A stretch of DNA of 64,000 bases from Larix kaempferi. Taxonomy: Eukaryota; Streptophyta; Pinopsida; Pinales; Pinaceae. The notes under the pieces are model-generated. The model searched no databases. It was not told the DNA's origin and worked only from the letters and a program-made list of their open reading frames with translations. Both the position numbers and the translations under genes were made by a program. Below are positions 23,801-34,652 of this stretch, in pieces (the first letter of the stretch is position 1; the number at the start of each line of letters is the position of its first letter). Location: assembly GCA_027924585.1 (NCBI GenBank), contig BSBM01000825.1, positions 1 through 64,000 on the forward strand, given 5' to 3'.

Positions 23801-25683
23801 GTAAATTATAATATAGGAAGTATAAATTGAAAAAAAAAACACAATGTATGATGTGTGAGTTAGAGGAGTTTTAATAGTGGTCGAATGAGATAGTTAGTAC
23901 AATTATAAATTCTCCATGTTAAAATTTTAAAGTGAAATATATCATGTGTATAATTATCTTAGTTTTTCTTTTATTAAGTATAAAAAAAATTAAATAGGTG
24001 ACTCGTACTATGGTAATTTAAACAACATATGAAGTGAGAGATGGATGAGTTCTAGTTGTAGAGTATAGTAGTTTGTACCGATATTTATTTCATCATGTGA
24101 AATTATATATATATATATAATAAAGTATTTCATATGTGAATGTATTGATTTTTAAAGTATTATTATATTAAGTTAGTCATGGAAGTGAGAGTTTAGTATT
24201 TAGTATATCTAAGTGGTCAAAATGTGGAAGTCATGAATGTGTTTTTATATCAAAGTTAAGGAGGATAATGTTACATGCATGTGTTACTATATTAAGATTG
24301 GTATGAAAGTGAAAGATAGTAAATTTTTATGTAAATTAGTTAAGAAGTGAAGTCGATATGTGTCTTGTATGAGTTGTGGTTAAAAATGGAAGCTAATAAA
24401 TGTGTGATTGTATTATGGTCACCCTTATAAAAATGTGTCATTAGTGAATAAGTAATGTCAGTTATATATATATATATATATATATATGATTTTTACAATT
24501 GTCTAGTGATCGGAAGTGATACATTTAATAATCAATTTAATGCATTTGGTGAATTACTAAATGACGGGAAATTTATAAATTTTAACTGACAAGACAACTT
24601 GATGTTTAGATTGATGAGACTTTGAAGGATTGTCGAGGAAGTGAATTTAAACTCAAAATTGAAAATGAGATACTGAGGTGACCAACGTCATAAGCTGAAC
24701 ACAATCACTTTGATTTTACATCATGATGAGACTGATAACAAAAAAAAAATGCAAACCTTATGTAACCGTCACATGGTATTGGAGAATTCTTAACAAGGAA
24801 AATCCACCAAACGAGTCAATAGAGACTATCTTAGTAAAATGAAGTATGGATACGATCGGCACTAGAACTATAATACAATGAGGGAGAGACGACTAGCTCT
24901 CGAGATGAAACTCGAAGAAGTTAATAAAATAGAAATGCTGTGACTTGATGAGTCCACTGGAGTGGTCCTAAGACAACCAAAATGACGAAATGAGGTAAGG
25001 ATGTGATAAGCTCATTTGACTTGGACATGATGTTACTAATGAAAGGACTAAGAGTTAAATTTCAATATGTTCGACTAAGTCACTAAATTTTGACGACTAG
25101 AATCCTATCTTATTGAGAACCAACATTATTAAGACATTTTAGAGGTATTTGGAAGTAGTCTTATGGAAATTGGGTTTGGAATATTTGAGGGTCTCTCTCT
25201 TGACTTGTTAAAAACGTGACCATATCTTACCCATCTTCGATTGACGGAATATGTTATGATGTTTACCTTCTCGTCTTGGAGGGAAGGATGACCGAATAGA
25301 TTTTGATCTTTGCTTGGATTTGTTGTGCTGAATGATGATTTGATAAATTATTGGGTGGTTATTGACACAACGCAGCTTGTAGATAATTTGGACATCATAG
25401 ACCTTCATACATGACTGGGAGGTATGGAAAATATAAGTTGGTATTGACAATTATGAAAGTATTATTGGATTTTCATTACGCAAAATTACGACTGAGTTCC
25501 TGAGGAGGTACTGGAACCATACTAGATGATATAGAAAACTAATTATTAGAACCACTAGTGCTTATGGCCATGATTGTTTGATAAGAATAGAAGCGAATGA
25601 CAAGAAGATATGAAGAGGAAATTATAGTAAAGCCTAGCGTCGAAAGTAAGAGAACAAAAATTAACTTTGGGACGAAGTTCTAT
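20874..25683 (+). other. Non-coding interior of the LARD-like element
   Basis: No gag-pol motif is seen on either strand. Visible structure: three diverged copies of ggatcacagagaaatgctgt near 21391, 21463 and 21520; many gatctctgt strings between 21600 and 23060; a 78-bp tandem duplication starting aacgtattcacc at 22923 and 23001; two adjacent inverted repeats, ctccaaaatttggag (23261) and ctcagagtg-ggtt-cactctgag (23292-23313); and TA microsatellites near 24102 and 24462. From ~23500 on it is AT-rich without features. The hairpins are candidate packaging or dimerisation signals by inference only. Confidence 0.6.
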
Positions 25684-25698
25684 ATAAGAGGGGGTGTA
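25684..25698 (+). promoter_or_regulatory. Polypurine tract of the LARD-like element
   Basis: ataagagggggtgta lies directly before the TG of the 3' LTR and follows ttgggacgaagttc. This is the usual place for plus-strand priming. Confidence 0.85.
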
Positions 25699-27631
25699 TG
25701 TAATGCCCCTAGAATGACTGTGGACCTTAAGGGCACCTATCGAGTGACCCGACTGAACAGAATTCAATAAAGTGGCCCTTCGAGTTAGGATGTGTCTTAA
25801 TAAGGGAGAATCACCTGATGATGTGCATGACTATAGTTAATAAATGAGTTAATGAATTAAATTTTATGTGTGGAGTGGGATAATTGATTGATTAGTTCTT
25901 GCTTAAATGCTTAGCCTTGATTGATCAAGTCAAAGTACAGTAGGACAGTTACAGTCCTAGCTCTATGACTTGGGAGGACGTAACTGAGATGCATCATAGC
26001 TTTCCGGATTTATTCTGAACTTTGGGACGAAGTTCTAAATAAGTAGGGGTATATGTAGTGCCCCTAGAATACTACTGTCGTGCCCCTAGACTACTGTAGG
26101 CATTGAGGGCACCTACTGAGTAACCCGACTATTTGAAACATTAATAAAATAATTCCTTTGATTTTATTTTGAGTATATTTATGATTACGATTGATTGTAA
26201 ATCAATAAAATAATGATATATGTTTGTGAGAAATGTGTGTAGCGAAAGGTGAAACGGTTCACCGAAGGACACACAAAGTAATATGAAGGGTCGTAGAGTA
26301 CGAGTAAATCACACACAGGGGGAGTGACGACGATGTCGACTTCCGACAAGAATACCACGCAATGAGCAGATAAGCACTGATCCGCTTGCTCAAGAGGAAT
26401 GCGTGAGGGCGTACGAGGTAGGCCACGACGGAGCTGGTCACGTACGAGTTGAGGGGCACGTAGTGAGAACGGACTCACTCCTCAGTGCCATTAGTCCCTA
26501 GATAGCATGTAGACGGAGGATGGATGGTAACAATTCCTAAAATCCCTACAAGAGTTCCCGCAAGTCAAAACGGAAAGATGGTGGCAGAAGGGCCCGACGA
26601 TGTGGTACCCTGTCGAGAACGGAAAGAATGGATGGAAGGACCCAACGATGCGGTACCATGCCAAGGAATGGAAACCATGGATGACTGGACCCAACGGAGT
26701 GGTGCCATGTCAGAGAATTAAAATAAAGGAACCAGGAGCCCAACGGCGCGGCACCATGATCCTAGTGAGTTTGATTGTTAAATTTAACTGCTTAAAAACT
26801 TATAAGATTAACTCTAGATTATTACTTGGCAAATGCATAAAAATATTTTTAGGCATTTGCACATGAATAGTTATTTTTGTTGAGCATTTAAAATAATAGA
26901 AATCATTATTTAGGAGCAAAATAGAATCCTAAGATTAGACACCTAGTAAATTAAAAGGTAGGAGTTAACTAAAGTATCTGGGGGACAGACTTAAGGAAAC
27001 CTAGGGATTTAGGTGCATCTCCTAGAAAAGATGACACTTGGATGGGTGAATGTTTTCTTTTAAAATGTAAAAATAAATATATAATTGTGCATGAAGCGAC
27101 ATGTGTTGCAGGAGGTTTTCCTTTATAAGGAATACATTAGGAAGGGGAAAAGGGCCCATAATTTGGACGATTGTCGTAATTTTCGAGTGCCTCAAAGACT
27201 TGCTGCTATTTAAAGGGTTTGGCTAAGAAATCCTGGGGGGGAGGGGAAACCCAAGCTGGATTTCTGAAAAACGTGTGTGAGCTCTATGACCCAAAGCTCG
27301 GGGGAGGCCATGCGACTGAAAGCATGAGCCTATGGTTGGGTGGCGGAGCTAACGGTTGCTTCGCCTATGGTTATACGAGCTTTTTCTGGAAGGATCCTAT
27401 GAATGATGCGGACGAAAATGGGCTAGATGGATCGGATTGATGACGACTACTCCTCTGATAGTGGGATCGACCGACGAATGATAGGTATGAGGTTCCACTC
27501 GTATCTTCTTAAGGTAAATTTGTTTACTATAGTTCAGTTTTCTATCTTTGATATGTTCTAATCTGTGTCATATTATGTTGATGAGTTTCATATTAGTTTT
27601 AGGGACGACCCCACAAACGGGGGTCCCTACA
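25699..27631 (+). repeat. 3' LTR of the LARD-like element (1,933 bp)
   Basis: Nearly identical to the 5' LTR over its full length, including the internal copy of the purine tract and LTR start (around 26040-26080) and the TATA-like ctttataagg at 27121-27130. It ends ggggtccctaca (the 5' copy has ccccaca), followed by target duplication CTTCT. Confidence 0.92.
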
Positions 27632-27737
27632 CTTCTATCATTAAAATCTAACCATTGAATATTAAAAATACAATAAATCACCCACCCCCGACCCACCCCC
27701 AAAAGTTGGAAGAATACGCCTATCGGCATAATTAGTA

Positions 27738-28693
27738 TTTCTTAAAAATAAGAAAATATATTAACAATTTAAGAATTAAAAAAGACCAAAATTTAAAGCC
27801 TACTTGTTAATGGATCATTAACTAATCATTTCAAATAATATAGTTTTACTTAAATAACTTTTTAATAGACCACCAACTTGTTAACACCAAAATACTGTCC
27901 ACTTTTCATTTCCACCACATAGACCTTCACATATCCAAAATACCAAAGTTAAAAATTAAATTTACTCATAATTAAACAAAAACCATGAGCCATGTCACCT
28001 AAATTTTGGATTCTTCTTTCCAAAAAAGAAGAAAGTTGGCACATTCTCTAAAACATAAGAAAATGATAAGGATCTCCAAAAAAAGAAAAATTCTCCAAAA
28101 AATAATAAAATACTATGGTCCAATACCATCAATCATAAAAAACCATCAATCACCAAAAACCATTTATCTAGTTGGATTCTTATCTCCCCTAACTTACTCA
28201 TGTGCCTATATAATGAACATGAAGGTCCCTCCTTTTACAACTTTAGACCTTTAGAGGCATTTTATGTCCATTTGAGAACCATTTTCTTACCTTTCTCCAT
28301 ATATTACATACACCCCTACTCTGCCAAAATCTCCATTGAGACCCTATCTTCTTATGTTGAGTATTAGCACCTTGTGACGTGGAGTTGGAGAACATTTAAG
28401 CTGTGTGGAGACCAGGGTCATAGCACTTCAGCAGGCTGCAAGGGCCCTTTGTCCCAGGTTTTCCTTTGGTCCATGTATATCTCACCACATATAATACAAA
28501 AATCATTCTTTAATATACTCATTGTGTGTTGAATGAATGTTAATTAATTTTATTTATCGTTTACATGCATATTAAACTTAGATTTATTTTCTTGTTGTTT
28601 GGTTTAATTTATTGTCTCTCGTACTCTGCTTCGGATTCCATAATCCTTAGTAGGTACCTCTTGGAACGTGCTGGTATGAAAACACTAGCAACA
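27738..28693 (+). repeat. LTR of Ty3 relic A
   Basis: From 27738 to ~28330 this matches 63402-64000 closely, and part of it recurs inverted at 29445-31060. It ends in actagcaaca, followed after four bases by tggcgactccactg (28698-28711), a primer-site-like string common after LTRs of some plant Ty3 families. The left limit is where homology between copies stops and is not proven to be the LTR start. The 100 bp before it (27637-27737) is older flanking DNA with a C-rich run. Confidence 0.65.
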
Positions 28694-28714
28694 GTTTTGG
28701 CGACTCCACTGAAA

Positions 28715-29427
28715 GCAACTAACAAAGCCGTGAACCCACCTCCTAAGCTTGAAGTGTGAGCACCTCTACCTTGCGCCTTGGGCGATGTTTTGGGTCATGC
28801 TACCCAGCATTGTCTGACATTGCGCATCCTCCACACTCACATGCAAATGTTGGATGATTATCATCATGTCGTAGTGGTAGAATTGCCTAGAATTCCCAAA
28901 GTGTGTAAGATGTCATTGTGTACCAACCATCCTTGTGCGATATATGGCTTATATGGTCATTACTCTCACCGTTGTCCAGATTTGGGAAAATAATGGTCTA
29001 TGTTGGTCGACTTGTGTCGACTCCCCCTCGAGTCCCAAGTGACAATCATTGAAGAAGTCCACCCTCCCACATCTTCTTTCGATGGCACGAATAGTATTTG
29101 TTTCATCTTGTCTACTGAGCAACCTTCTCTATCATCGACAGATGCTAATCCCTCTGATCATTCTACCCGATGCTTTCATAGTGACAACGTGATACTTGAA
29201 CCCATTATGATGCCCATGTCCACCCAGGTACCTTTAAAGAAGGGGACCTTGTCCTCGTCTATGATCAAACCCATGATAAGCCTAGAAAAGAGAAGTTCGA
29301 ATACATGTGGTAGGGCCCTTAAGTTGTTAAACACTGCCTCGACAATGGAGCATACATCGTTGATTCTGAAGGTCCCCTCTTGAAGAACCCCCACAATAGG
29401 TTGTACCTCAAGAGATTTTATGCTTGA
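28715..29427 (+). pseudogene. Ty3 relic A: gag zinc knuckle joined to integrase C-terminus
   Basis: The frame shows a CCHC-knuckle-like CAIYGLYGHYSHRC (second Cys replaced by Tyr), a Ser/Thr-rich linker, then the integrase C-terminal tail, which ends LYLKRFYA like relic B. Protease, reverse transcriptase, RNase H and the integrase core are absent. Lesions: TGA at 28757 (shared with relic B), TAA at 28991 (private) and a 1-bp deletion near 29202 that shifts the integrase part. The fusion point is the same as in relic B, so the deletion predates their divergence. Confidence 0.75.
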
Positions 29428-29444
29428 TTCGCCTAACCTATTAT

Positions 29445-31060
29445 TCCTTGGACCATAATATTTTATTATTTTTTGGAGAATTTTCCTTTTCTCAAGATCC
29501 TTATCATTTTCTTATGTTTTCAAGAATGTGCCAACTTTTTTTTTTTTGAAAGAAGAAATATCCAAAATTTAGGTAACATGGTTGTAATATCCTGATTTTG
29601 ACCCCATTACATTAAAATGTAAAGGATGTAATATTTTTATAAAATCATGGTGAGGATCTCAAGGCTAAGGCCCTGCCATCGATTTAGTGATGCATATGGT
29701 TTGCATGCTAGCCAGACACAATGGAATTGCAAATATCATGTAAATATGCATTTTAATAAAAATACCCACAACTAGCTATGCAATGCAATGCAACAAGAGA
29801 TGGGGACATAATTTTTACAATGAATTGGGAGGGAAATATTCAAACCCTTGATACAATAAATTCAATCCAATTGTCAATGAGAGAACCCACAAACCCTCAA
29901 CTACCCATGTTGACTTTTGTGCCCAATCATTCATTTTTCCCAAGAGTTGGTTGAGTTAGTTAATGCCTTGGGAAATGGAGATGTATGGCTGTCCAAATTC
30001 AGGTATGGGAAAGCTACCAATTTTGGGAAAAAATTGTTTGGATTCCTTGGCAAGAAAAAAGCCACGAATTTTCTCCCCAAGCCATTATTCACCAACCAAA
30101 TTTGCTCTCTCACGAGTTCTGAGCTTGCTGGGTGTTTTCCCTCCATGTTTTTATGGTTTTTCCTTGTTTTCTAGCTGGGAAGAGGGTGTTTTGGTGTTGC
30201 AGAGTTGTTGGGAGGAAGGGAGCTCGATTTGGGGTTTCATTGAGGCCATTTTGACCATTTGGAATGCTCATCACCTATGGGAGAAAATTGGTTTTTCCCC
30301 CTGTGGTCGAGTTCCCTTTCCACAGTTCGTTTTGGGTAAGTCACGAATTGGGAGAGCCAATGGGAACCCTGTTTTGCAAATCCCTTTGTAAAATCCTTTA
30401 TCCATGCCTAACCATTTTGCTTGTTGTGTGTGGAAAGAGTATGCTGGGGTATGGGTTATGGGTATTCATTGTTTTTGCTTGAGCTTAAGTGCAAGCATCA
30501 AGAAATGAAGAGTGTTCATAGTTAGCTTGATAAACCCAGTTGTAGAATGTCTTGGCTTAGATGCAATGTTCATCTGGCTGTGCATGAGCTTGAGTGTTCC
30601 CTTTCCTTGTAGAAATCATGCCTAGCTCATGGGTGGCAGTTGTGTTGAGATATTGATGAACACAATTGGCCTATGGTTGGGTGGAGCGTTGCAGCGACAT
30701 GGGACAACTTCATAATCAATATAAGTATTCTCTGTGTGTATTTAATTCTGCAACATTTTAATTTGATGACTGTAATTGATATGCTGAATGCATATGAAAT
30801 GTGTGTAGGTGATGTTTTATTCCGTTGTGCCTGTTTTGTTTGATTTGCATCTACACACATATGCATTTTATTTGTAATGTCATGAATTGGTTCATGATGA
30901 ATGGGGCTAAGTTTTGTAAAAGACCATATTTTGGTGTCTCGTTCCCTTCCTTGCATTGGATCGACGGGAGGGGATGTGACAATGGCTCATGGTTTTTGGT
31001 GGATTATGAGCCGATTTAATTTTTAACTTTGGTATTTTGGTTATGTGAAGGTCTATGTGG
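29445..31060 (-). repeat. Inverted fragment of the relic A LTR, split by a solo LTR
   Basis: 29445-29582 is the reverse complement of about 27990-28130 (attttattattttttggaga, atgtgccaac, aaaatttaggtaacatgg). After a 1.4 kb interruption the match resumes at 30982-31060 (tcatggttttt, taatttttaactttggtatt, gtgaaggtctatgtggt), equal to the reverse complement of about 27920-27995. With the insert removed it is one ~215-bp inverted LTR piece just 3' of relic A. Confidence 0.85.
29583..30981 (+). mobile_element. Solo LTR (1.4 kb)
   Basis: It begins TGTAATATCC and ends GGATGTGACA, inverted complements with two mismatches. It is flanked by ATGGT (29578-29582) and ATGGC (30982-30986), a target duplication with one C-to-T change; the uninterrupted LTR copies read ATGGC at that point. 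The surrounding sequence is continuous across the insert. No interior region exists, so it is most likely the product of LTR-LTR recombination. Short frames inside (for example 29963-30391) have no known domain. Confidence 0.85.
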
Positions 31061-31061
31061 T

Positions 31062-31658
31062 GTATCTAAGAATCTATAATGCTTCCATCCCCTTGCTTTC
31101 TATCATTGGGCCTGGCCTCTATTGTGATGCCCCATGACTGGCACCTTTCAGGATTTGCCTCCCCGTCTCCCGACTGCAGAGATTTCAGATTTATGCACCA
31201 TTTATTCTAGTTATCATGTGGCTTCATTGCACTCTCATCCACAACCTTAATCGTAGCCCTATCCCCAACCAACACCTTCCACCAGTTAGTTGTCAGGAAA
31301 CCAATGGGGAGCTATGCCTATACATCAAATCTCATTTTTGTTCCCACCTTCAGGAATCCCGATTACACCCATTATGGCTACTTTTAATCTTCTAGATTTT
31401 ACGTTAGGCCTTCCTGTTTGGTACCTCACTCCACCAAACCCACCCTCAACCTTGCAGGTCGTTTTGACACCTGTGCAACTGATTGATACTGCCAATAATC
31501 CACCTATGGGTTTTCCCACCACAACATCATCGGTCCCCCCACATCCTCCACCTAAGAAGGATGGGTGAATGACCACGAAGGAAATTCCGTTGAAAGAAAC
31601 GAACAAATCCATGAACCCACCTCCTAATCCCGAAGCCTGAGCACCTCCACCTTGAGAC
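31062..31658 (+). pseudogene. Ty3 relic B: proline-rich gag remnant
   Basis: An open stretch (about 31290-31568) encodes a Pro-rich segment (PPNPPSTLQVVLTPVQL, SSVPPHPPPKKDG), typical of the region before the gag zinc knuckle. It is followed by NPPPNPEA and the TGA (31638) also found in relic A. Most of gag and any 5' LTR are missing; the inverted LTR fragment abuts it at 31060. Confidence 0.5.
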
Positions 31659-32312
31659 TTGTACGATGTTTTAGGTCACTCTACCCAACATTATCTGACA
31701 TTGCCCATCCTCCACACTCACATGCAAACATTGGACGATTATCATCATTTTTTCATGGTGGAATTGACTAACATTCCCAAAGTGTGTAACAATTCATTGC
31801 GTACCAACCATCCTTATGCGATATGTGGCTTATATGGTCATTACTCTCACCATTGTCCGGATTTGGCCAAATATCGGTCTGTTTTGGTCGACTTGTGTTG
31901 CCTCTCCCTCGAGTCCCAAGTCATAATCATCAAAGAATTCCACCCTCCTGCATATTCTTCTGATGGCACGAACACCATTTGTTTCATCTCGTCTACTGAT
32001 CAACCTTCCCTGTCATCGACAAATGTTGATCCCTCTGATCTCTCTACTCGATGCTTTCACAGTGATGATGAGATACTTGAAGCCCATTACAATGCCCATG
32101 TCCACCCATGTACCTTTAAACAAGGGGAACTTGTCCTCCTTTATGATAATGCCTATGATAATCCTAGAAAAGGGAAGTTCAAAACCATGGGGCAGGGCCC
32201 CTATGTTGTTAAACATTGCCTCAGCAAGGGGGCATACCTCCTTCCTAGTTTTGAAGGTCACCTCTTGAAGAACCCCTACAATGGGTTGTACCTCAAGAGA
32301 TTTTATGCTTGA
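31659..32312 (+). pseudogene. Ty3 relic B: zinc knuckle-integrase C-terminus fusion, open frame
   Basis: A 217-codon uninterrupted frame. The knuckle reads YAICGLYGHYSHHC (first Cys replaced by Tyr, while relic A lost the second). A linker with SSTDQPSLSSTNVDPSDLS follows. The integrase C-terminal domain comes next: TFKQGELVLLYDNAYDNP, then GPYVVKHCLSKGAYLL, closing LYLKRFYA. This tail normally follows the DDE core, which is absent along with all enzymes of pol. The first codon is TTG, so this is a remnant frame and not a confirmed protein start. An RNase H-like domain follows. Confidence 0.75.
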
Positions 32313-32393
32313 TTCACTTAGCCTATTATTCCTTCTACCATAGTTTTAAAATTTTTACACATTTTTTCCTCAAGATCCTCATGGTTTGTTTCC

Positions 32394-32836
32394 ATGGTTG
32401 TTCCCAGATGGATCATGCCCCCTACGTTTATGTCGGCTTCACCAATGGTTCAAGTAGATGGTCTCCATATTTCACCTCGACTGTTTGGGTCCTTTATTCC
32501 CCCTCACATGAGTTTATCCATATCGACGGAATGTGTGTTGGCACCACCACGAATAATCAAGTTGAGTATGACGTTGTAGCTGGTCTCCTGACTGCCACCC
32601 TCCATTTGGGTATTTGTCACCTTGAAGTCTTCCTAAACTCCCAGCTACTTGTCTCCCAATTGAATAACTGCTATTAGGTATGCGATCCTTGCCTCTTTAG
32701 AAATTTCTTGCACACTAGACAATTGGTTAGACATTTTGAATCCATTTCATTCATACATGTTCCTATAATTACAATAGTGTTGTAGACCAAATGGCCAATG
32801 ACATTCTAGAGTGGCATATTAATCATTGCGTATAGG
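32394..32836 (+). pseudogene. RNase H domain of the RVT_3 (archaeal-like) type, downstream of integrase tail
   Basis: The frame reads YVGFTNGSS, VLYSPSHEFIHIDG, TTTNNQVEYDVVAGLLTATL and LEVFLNSQLLVSQL, the layout of the second RNase H carried by some plant Ty3 (Tat-lineage) elements. The first and third acidic positions, normally Asp (DGS and DSQ), are both Asn here; the Glu of NNQVEY is kept. After a stop near 32676 and a frameshift the domain tail NSVVDQMANDILEWH appears (about 32775-32832), so ~135 codons of the domain are traceable. It would be catalytically dead. Its position after the integrase C-terminus is notable. Confidence 0.65.
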
Positions 32837-34485
32837 AAATAAACCATACACATGCATTATCATATCATTTTGCATTCACATGTCCACATACATCATATAG
32901 GCATCATTGCATAAGAGGATTATAAACATAAAAAACCAAAAAATAATGCATACATACCATCACCAAACCTTTTTGGGCCATTTTTGGTTTGCCTCGATTT
33001 GCATGCCATCACATGAGTCCCCTTTTCAATATATTTATATATAGTTTTCAAGTTTTAAATGCACATTTTACGCTTGGGTATCCTTGTTTTATGTATAGAA
33101 ATAGGTTCTGGAGGCATCCCATCCTTTCTGGTGATTACCGTCCCTGTAGGTATAACATCTTAACCTTGCATATAGGTACTCTCCCTTACTGAATATCTAT
33201 GCATTTTCCTTATTACTTCCCATTTACGGTTTTAGGATCCCCCCTCTATTAGAGTAAGTGGCCCAACCCATCCACCCTTGCACTCTCCCCTGTTCGGCAG
33301 TAGAGACTACCTCACATGGGTGACCTTTTAGTACCCATTTCATTTTTTGTCCATTCCATTGATATCCCCTTAGGATTTGGATTCATTGTAGTCTCATGTC
33401 CTAAAATGAATACATATGCTCTCTTTCACACCATCACTCTTTGACCTACCCTATGGACTCTCACATTTTTCAATGCTCTGGCATGATGATATTCTTACCA
33501 CATGTTCATGATACCTTTGCTTCATCCATACTGCAGTTCTTATGTTATTCTTCCACCATTACTCTCCCTACAAGGAGGTCCCATCAATTTTCTTCCCTCC
33601 CCTCACTAAGTCTCATCTACTCCCATTTTGAAATTTGAACCATCCTCATTGAACACTTCCTCCTTTCCTTGTTGGGATATTCCTATACTCCATCCTAGTC
33701 CTAACAACATTTTGCATTTTTTCATTTTCAGTCATGCATGCAATCATGATTTTGCATGCATGCATACAATTGCATGCATCCCAGTCATCAATCCCAGCAC
33801 CTGGCCCTCAGTTAGCTAGCTCCGGGAGCTTCTTTCTAATCATTTTCAGCCCTCCTAGTGCTTAGTGCACCCTCCTTTCACCTACCACTTGTGAAAGGCG
33901 CTCTCTCTCACCTACCACTCAATTGCACTTCAGTTCGTTGAGTTATCTTTAGATCTTTCCTTCATTTAAGGCTATATTGACTCCTCAACTGACTGTATCA
34001 CTCCGATGGACCTCCAATGAGACTATACTGCCTATGCTGAATCCAGTTAGATTCTCATGCGCCCACCACTGAGCCTCATTCATTCAGTTAGTGCCTCCAT
34101 GTGCCAGTTACACCTACCACACTCAGTTAGACTCAGTTTGACACCTGGTTGATAGTTACTTGTGCATTCATGACTCCACTGATGATGATTAGGACTCCTA
34201 GTTGTGCTTTGATGACACTCCATTGATCTGATGATCACTCCATGAAGGTTAATTCGAATTGCCACCTTGGCATTCGAATCCTCACCATTGTATTATTTAT
34301 TTGTCCATATTGTGATTAATTAATTAGTGTGTGATGTTATTCTTCTTCTATCCGAGTTCTACTGTGTCATAATTATGTTGCTCCTTTACATTGCATTGAC
34401 TACTCTTCTTCTATTTTTCTGCTTAATCTTAATCTTTCTTGTGAGGTATACATCAGCTCTTAGATCTACTGTGAGGATTTTCACA
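32837..34485. other. Non-coding stretch with CATGCATG cluster; probable copia LTR at the right end
   Basis: About 1.65 kb without a recognised gene. 33733-33780 has three CATGCATG-type runs in 48 bp (see separate entry). The last ~200 bp before the primer site at 34486 is pyrimidine-rich (cttcttctatttttctgc) and is probably the end of a copia-type 5' LTR, ending near ttttcaca. No matching second LTR was found, so the limits are unknown. Confidence 0.4.
33733..33780. promoter_or_regulatory. Cluster of RY (CATGCA) motifs
   Basis: catgcatgca at 33733, gcatgcatgcat at 33754 and tgcatgcatc at 33771 fall within 48 bp. CATGCATG is the core bound by B3 factors of the ABI3/FUS3/LEC2 group in seed plants. 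There is no gene nearby to regulate, so this may be LTR-derived or simple-sequence chance. Confidence 0.3.
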
Positions 34486-34497
34486 TGGTATCAGAGC
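34486..34497 (+). promoter_or_regulatory. Copia-type primer-binding site
   Basis: tggtatcagagc, the plant initiator-Met-tRNA complement, follows ttttcaca. A gag-like reading frame starts 156 bp downstream at 34653, the normal arrangement for a Ty1/copia element. Confidence 0.85.
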
Positions 34498-34652
34498 ATG
34501 TTGAGAGTATTGTCTATCTCCATTCCTGAGAATTTTTTGCAGGTTATTATCAAGATTTCGAGTGCAGCAGTTGCAGTAGTTTCTGCACTTTTGCAGTAGT
34601 AGCAATTGTAAACATTTTCTATTGTTTTTGCAGGTCTTCTAAAATAGCTTCC

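Larger units (their letters stand above)
18924..27631 (+). mobile_element. Complete large LTR element without gag-pol (LARD-like)
   Basis: Two near-identical LTRs (18924-20855 and 25699-27631) bracket 4.84 kb. The 5-bp target duplication CTTCT is exact (18919-18923 and 27632-27636). The primer site tggtatcagagcc follows the left LTR and a purine tract ataagagggggtgta precedes the right one. The sequence ttgggacgaagttc just before that tract resembles the 3' end of Tekay/Del-type chromovirus pol. The interior has no frame with gag, protease, reverse transcriptase or integrase motifs, so the element must have moved with proteins supplied in trans. By eye only about 7 differences occur in the first ~345 bp of the LTR pair, mostly G/A or C/T, so it is the younger of the two full-length elements here. 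Confidence 0.92.

Noticed and set aside
30627-30956. 109-codon minus-strand frame
   Set aside because: It lies inside a solo LTR and has no recognised domain.
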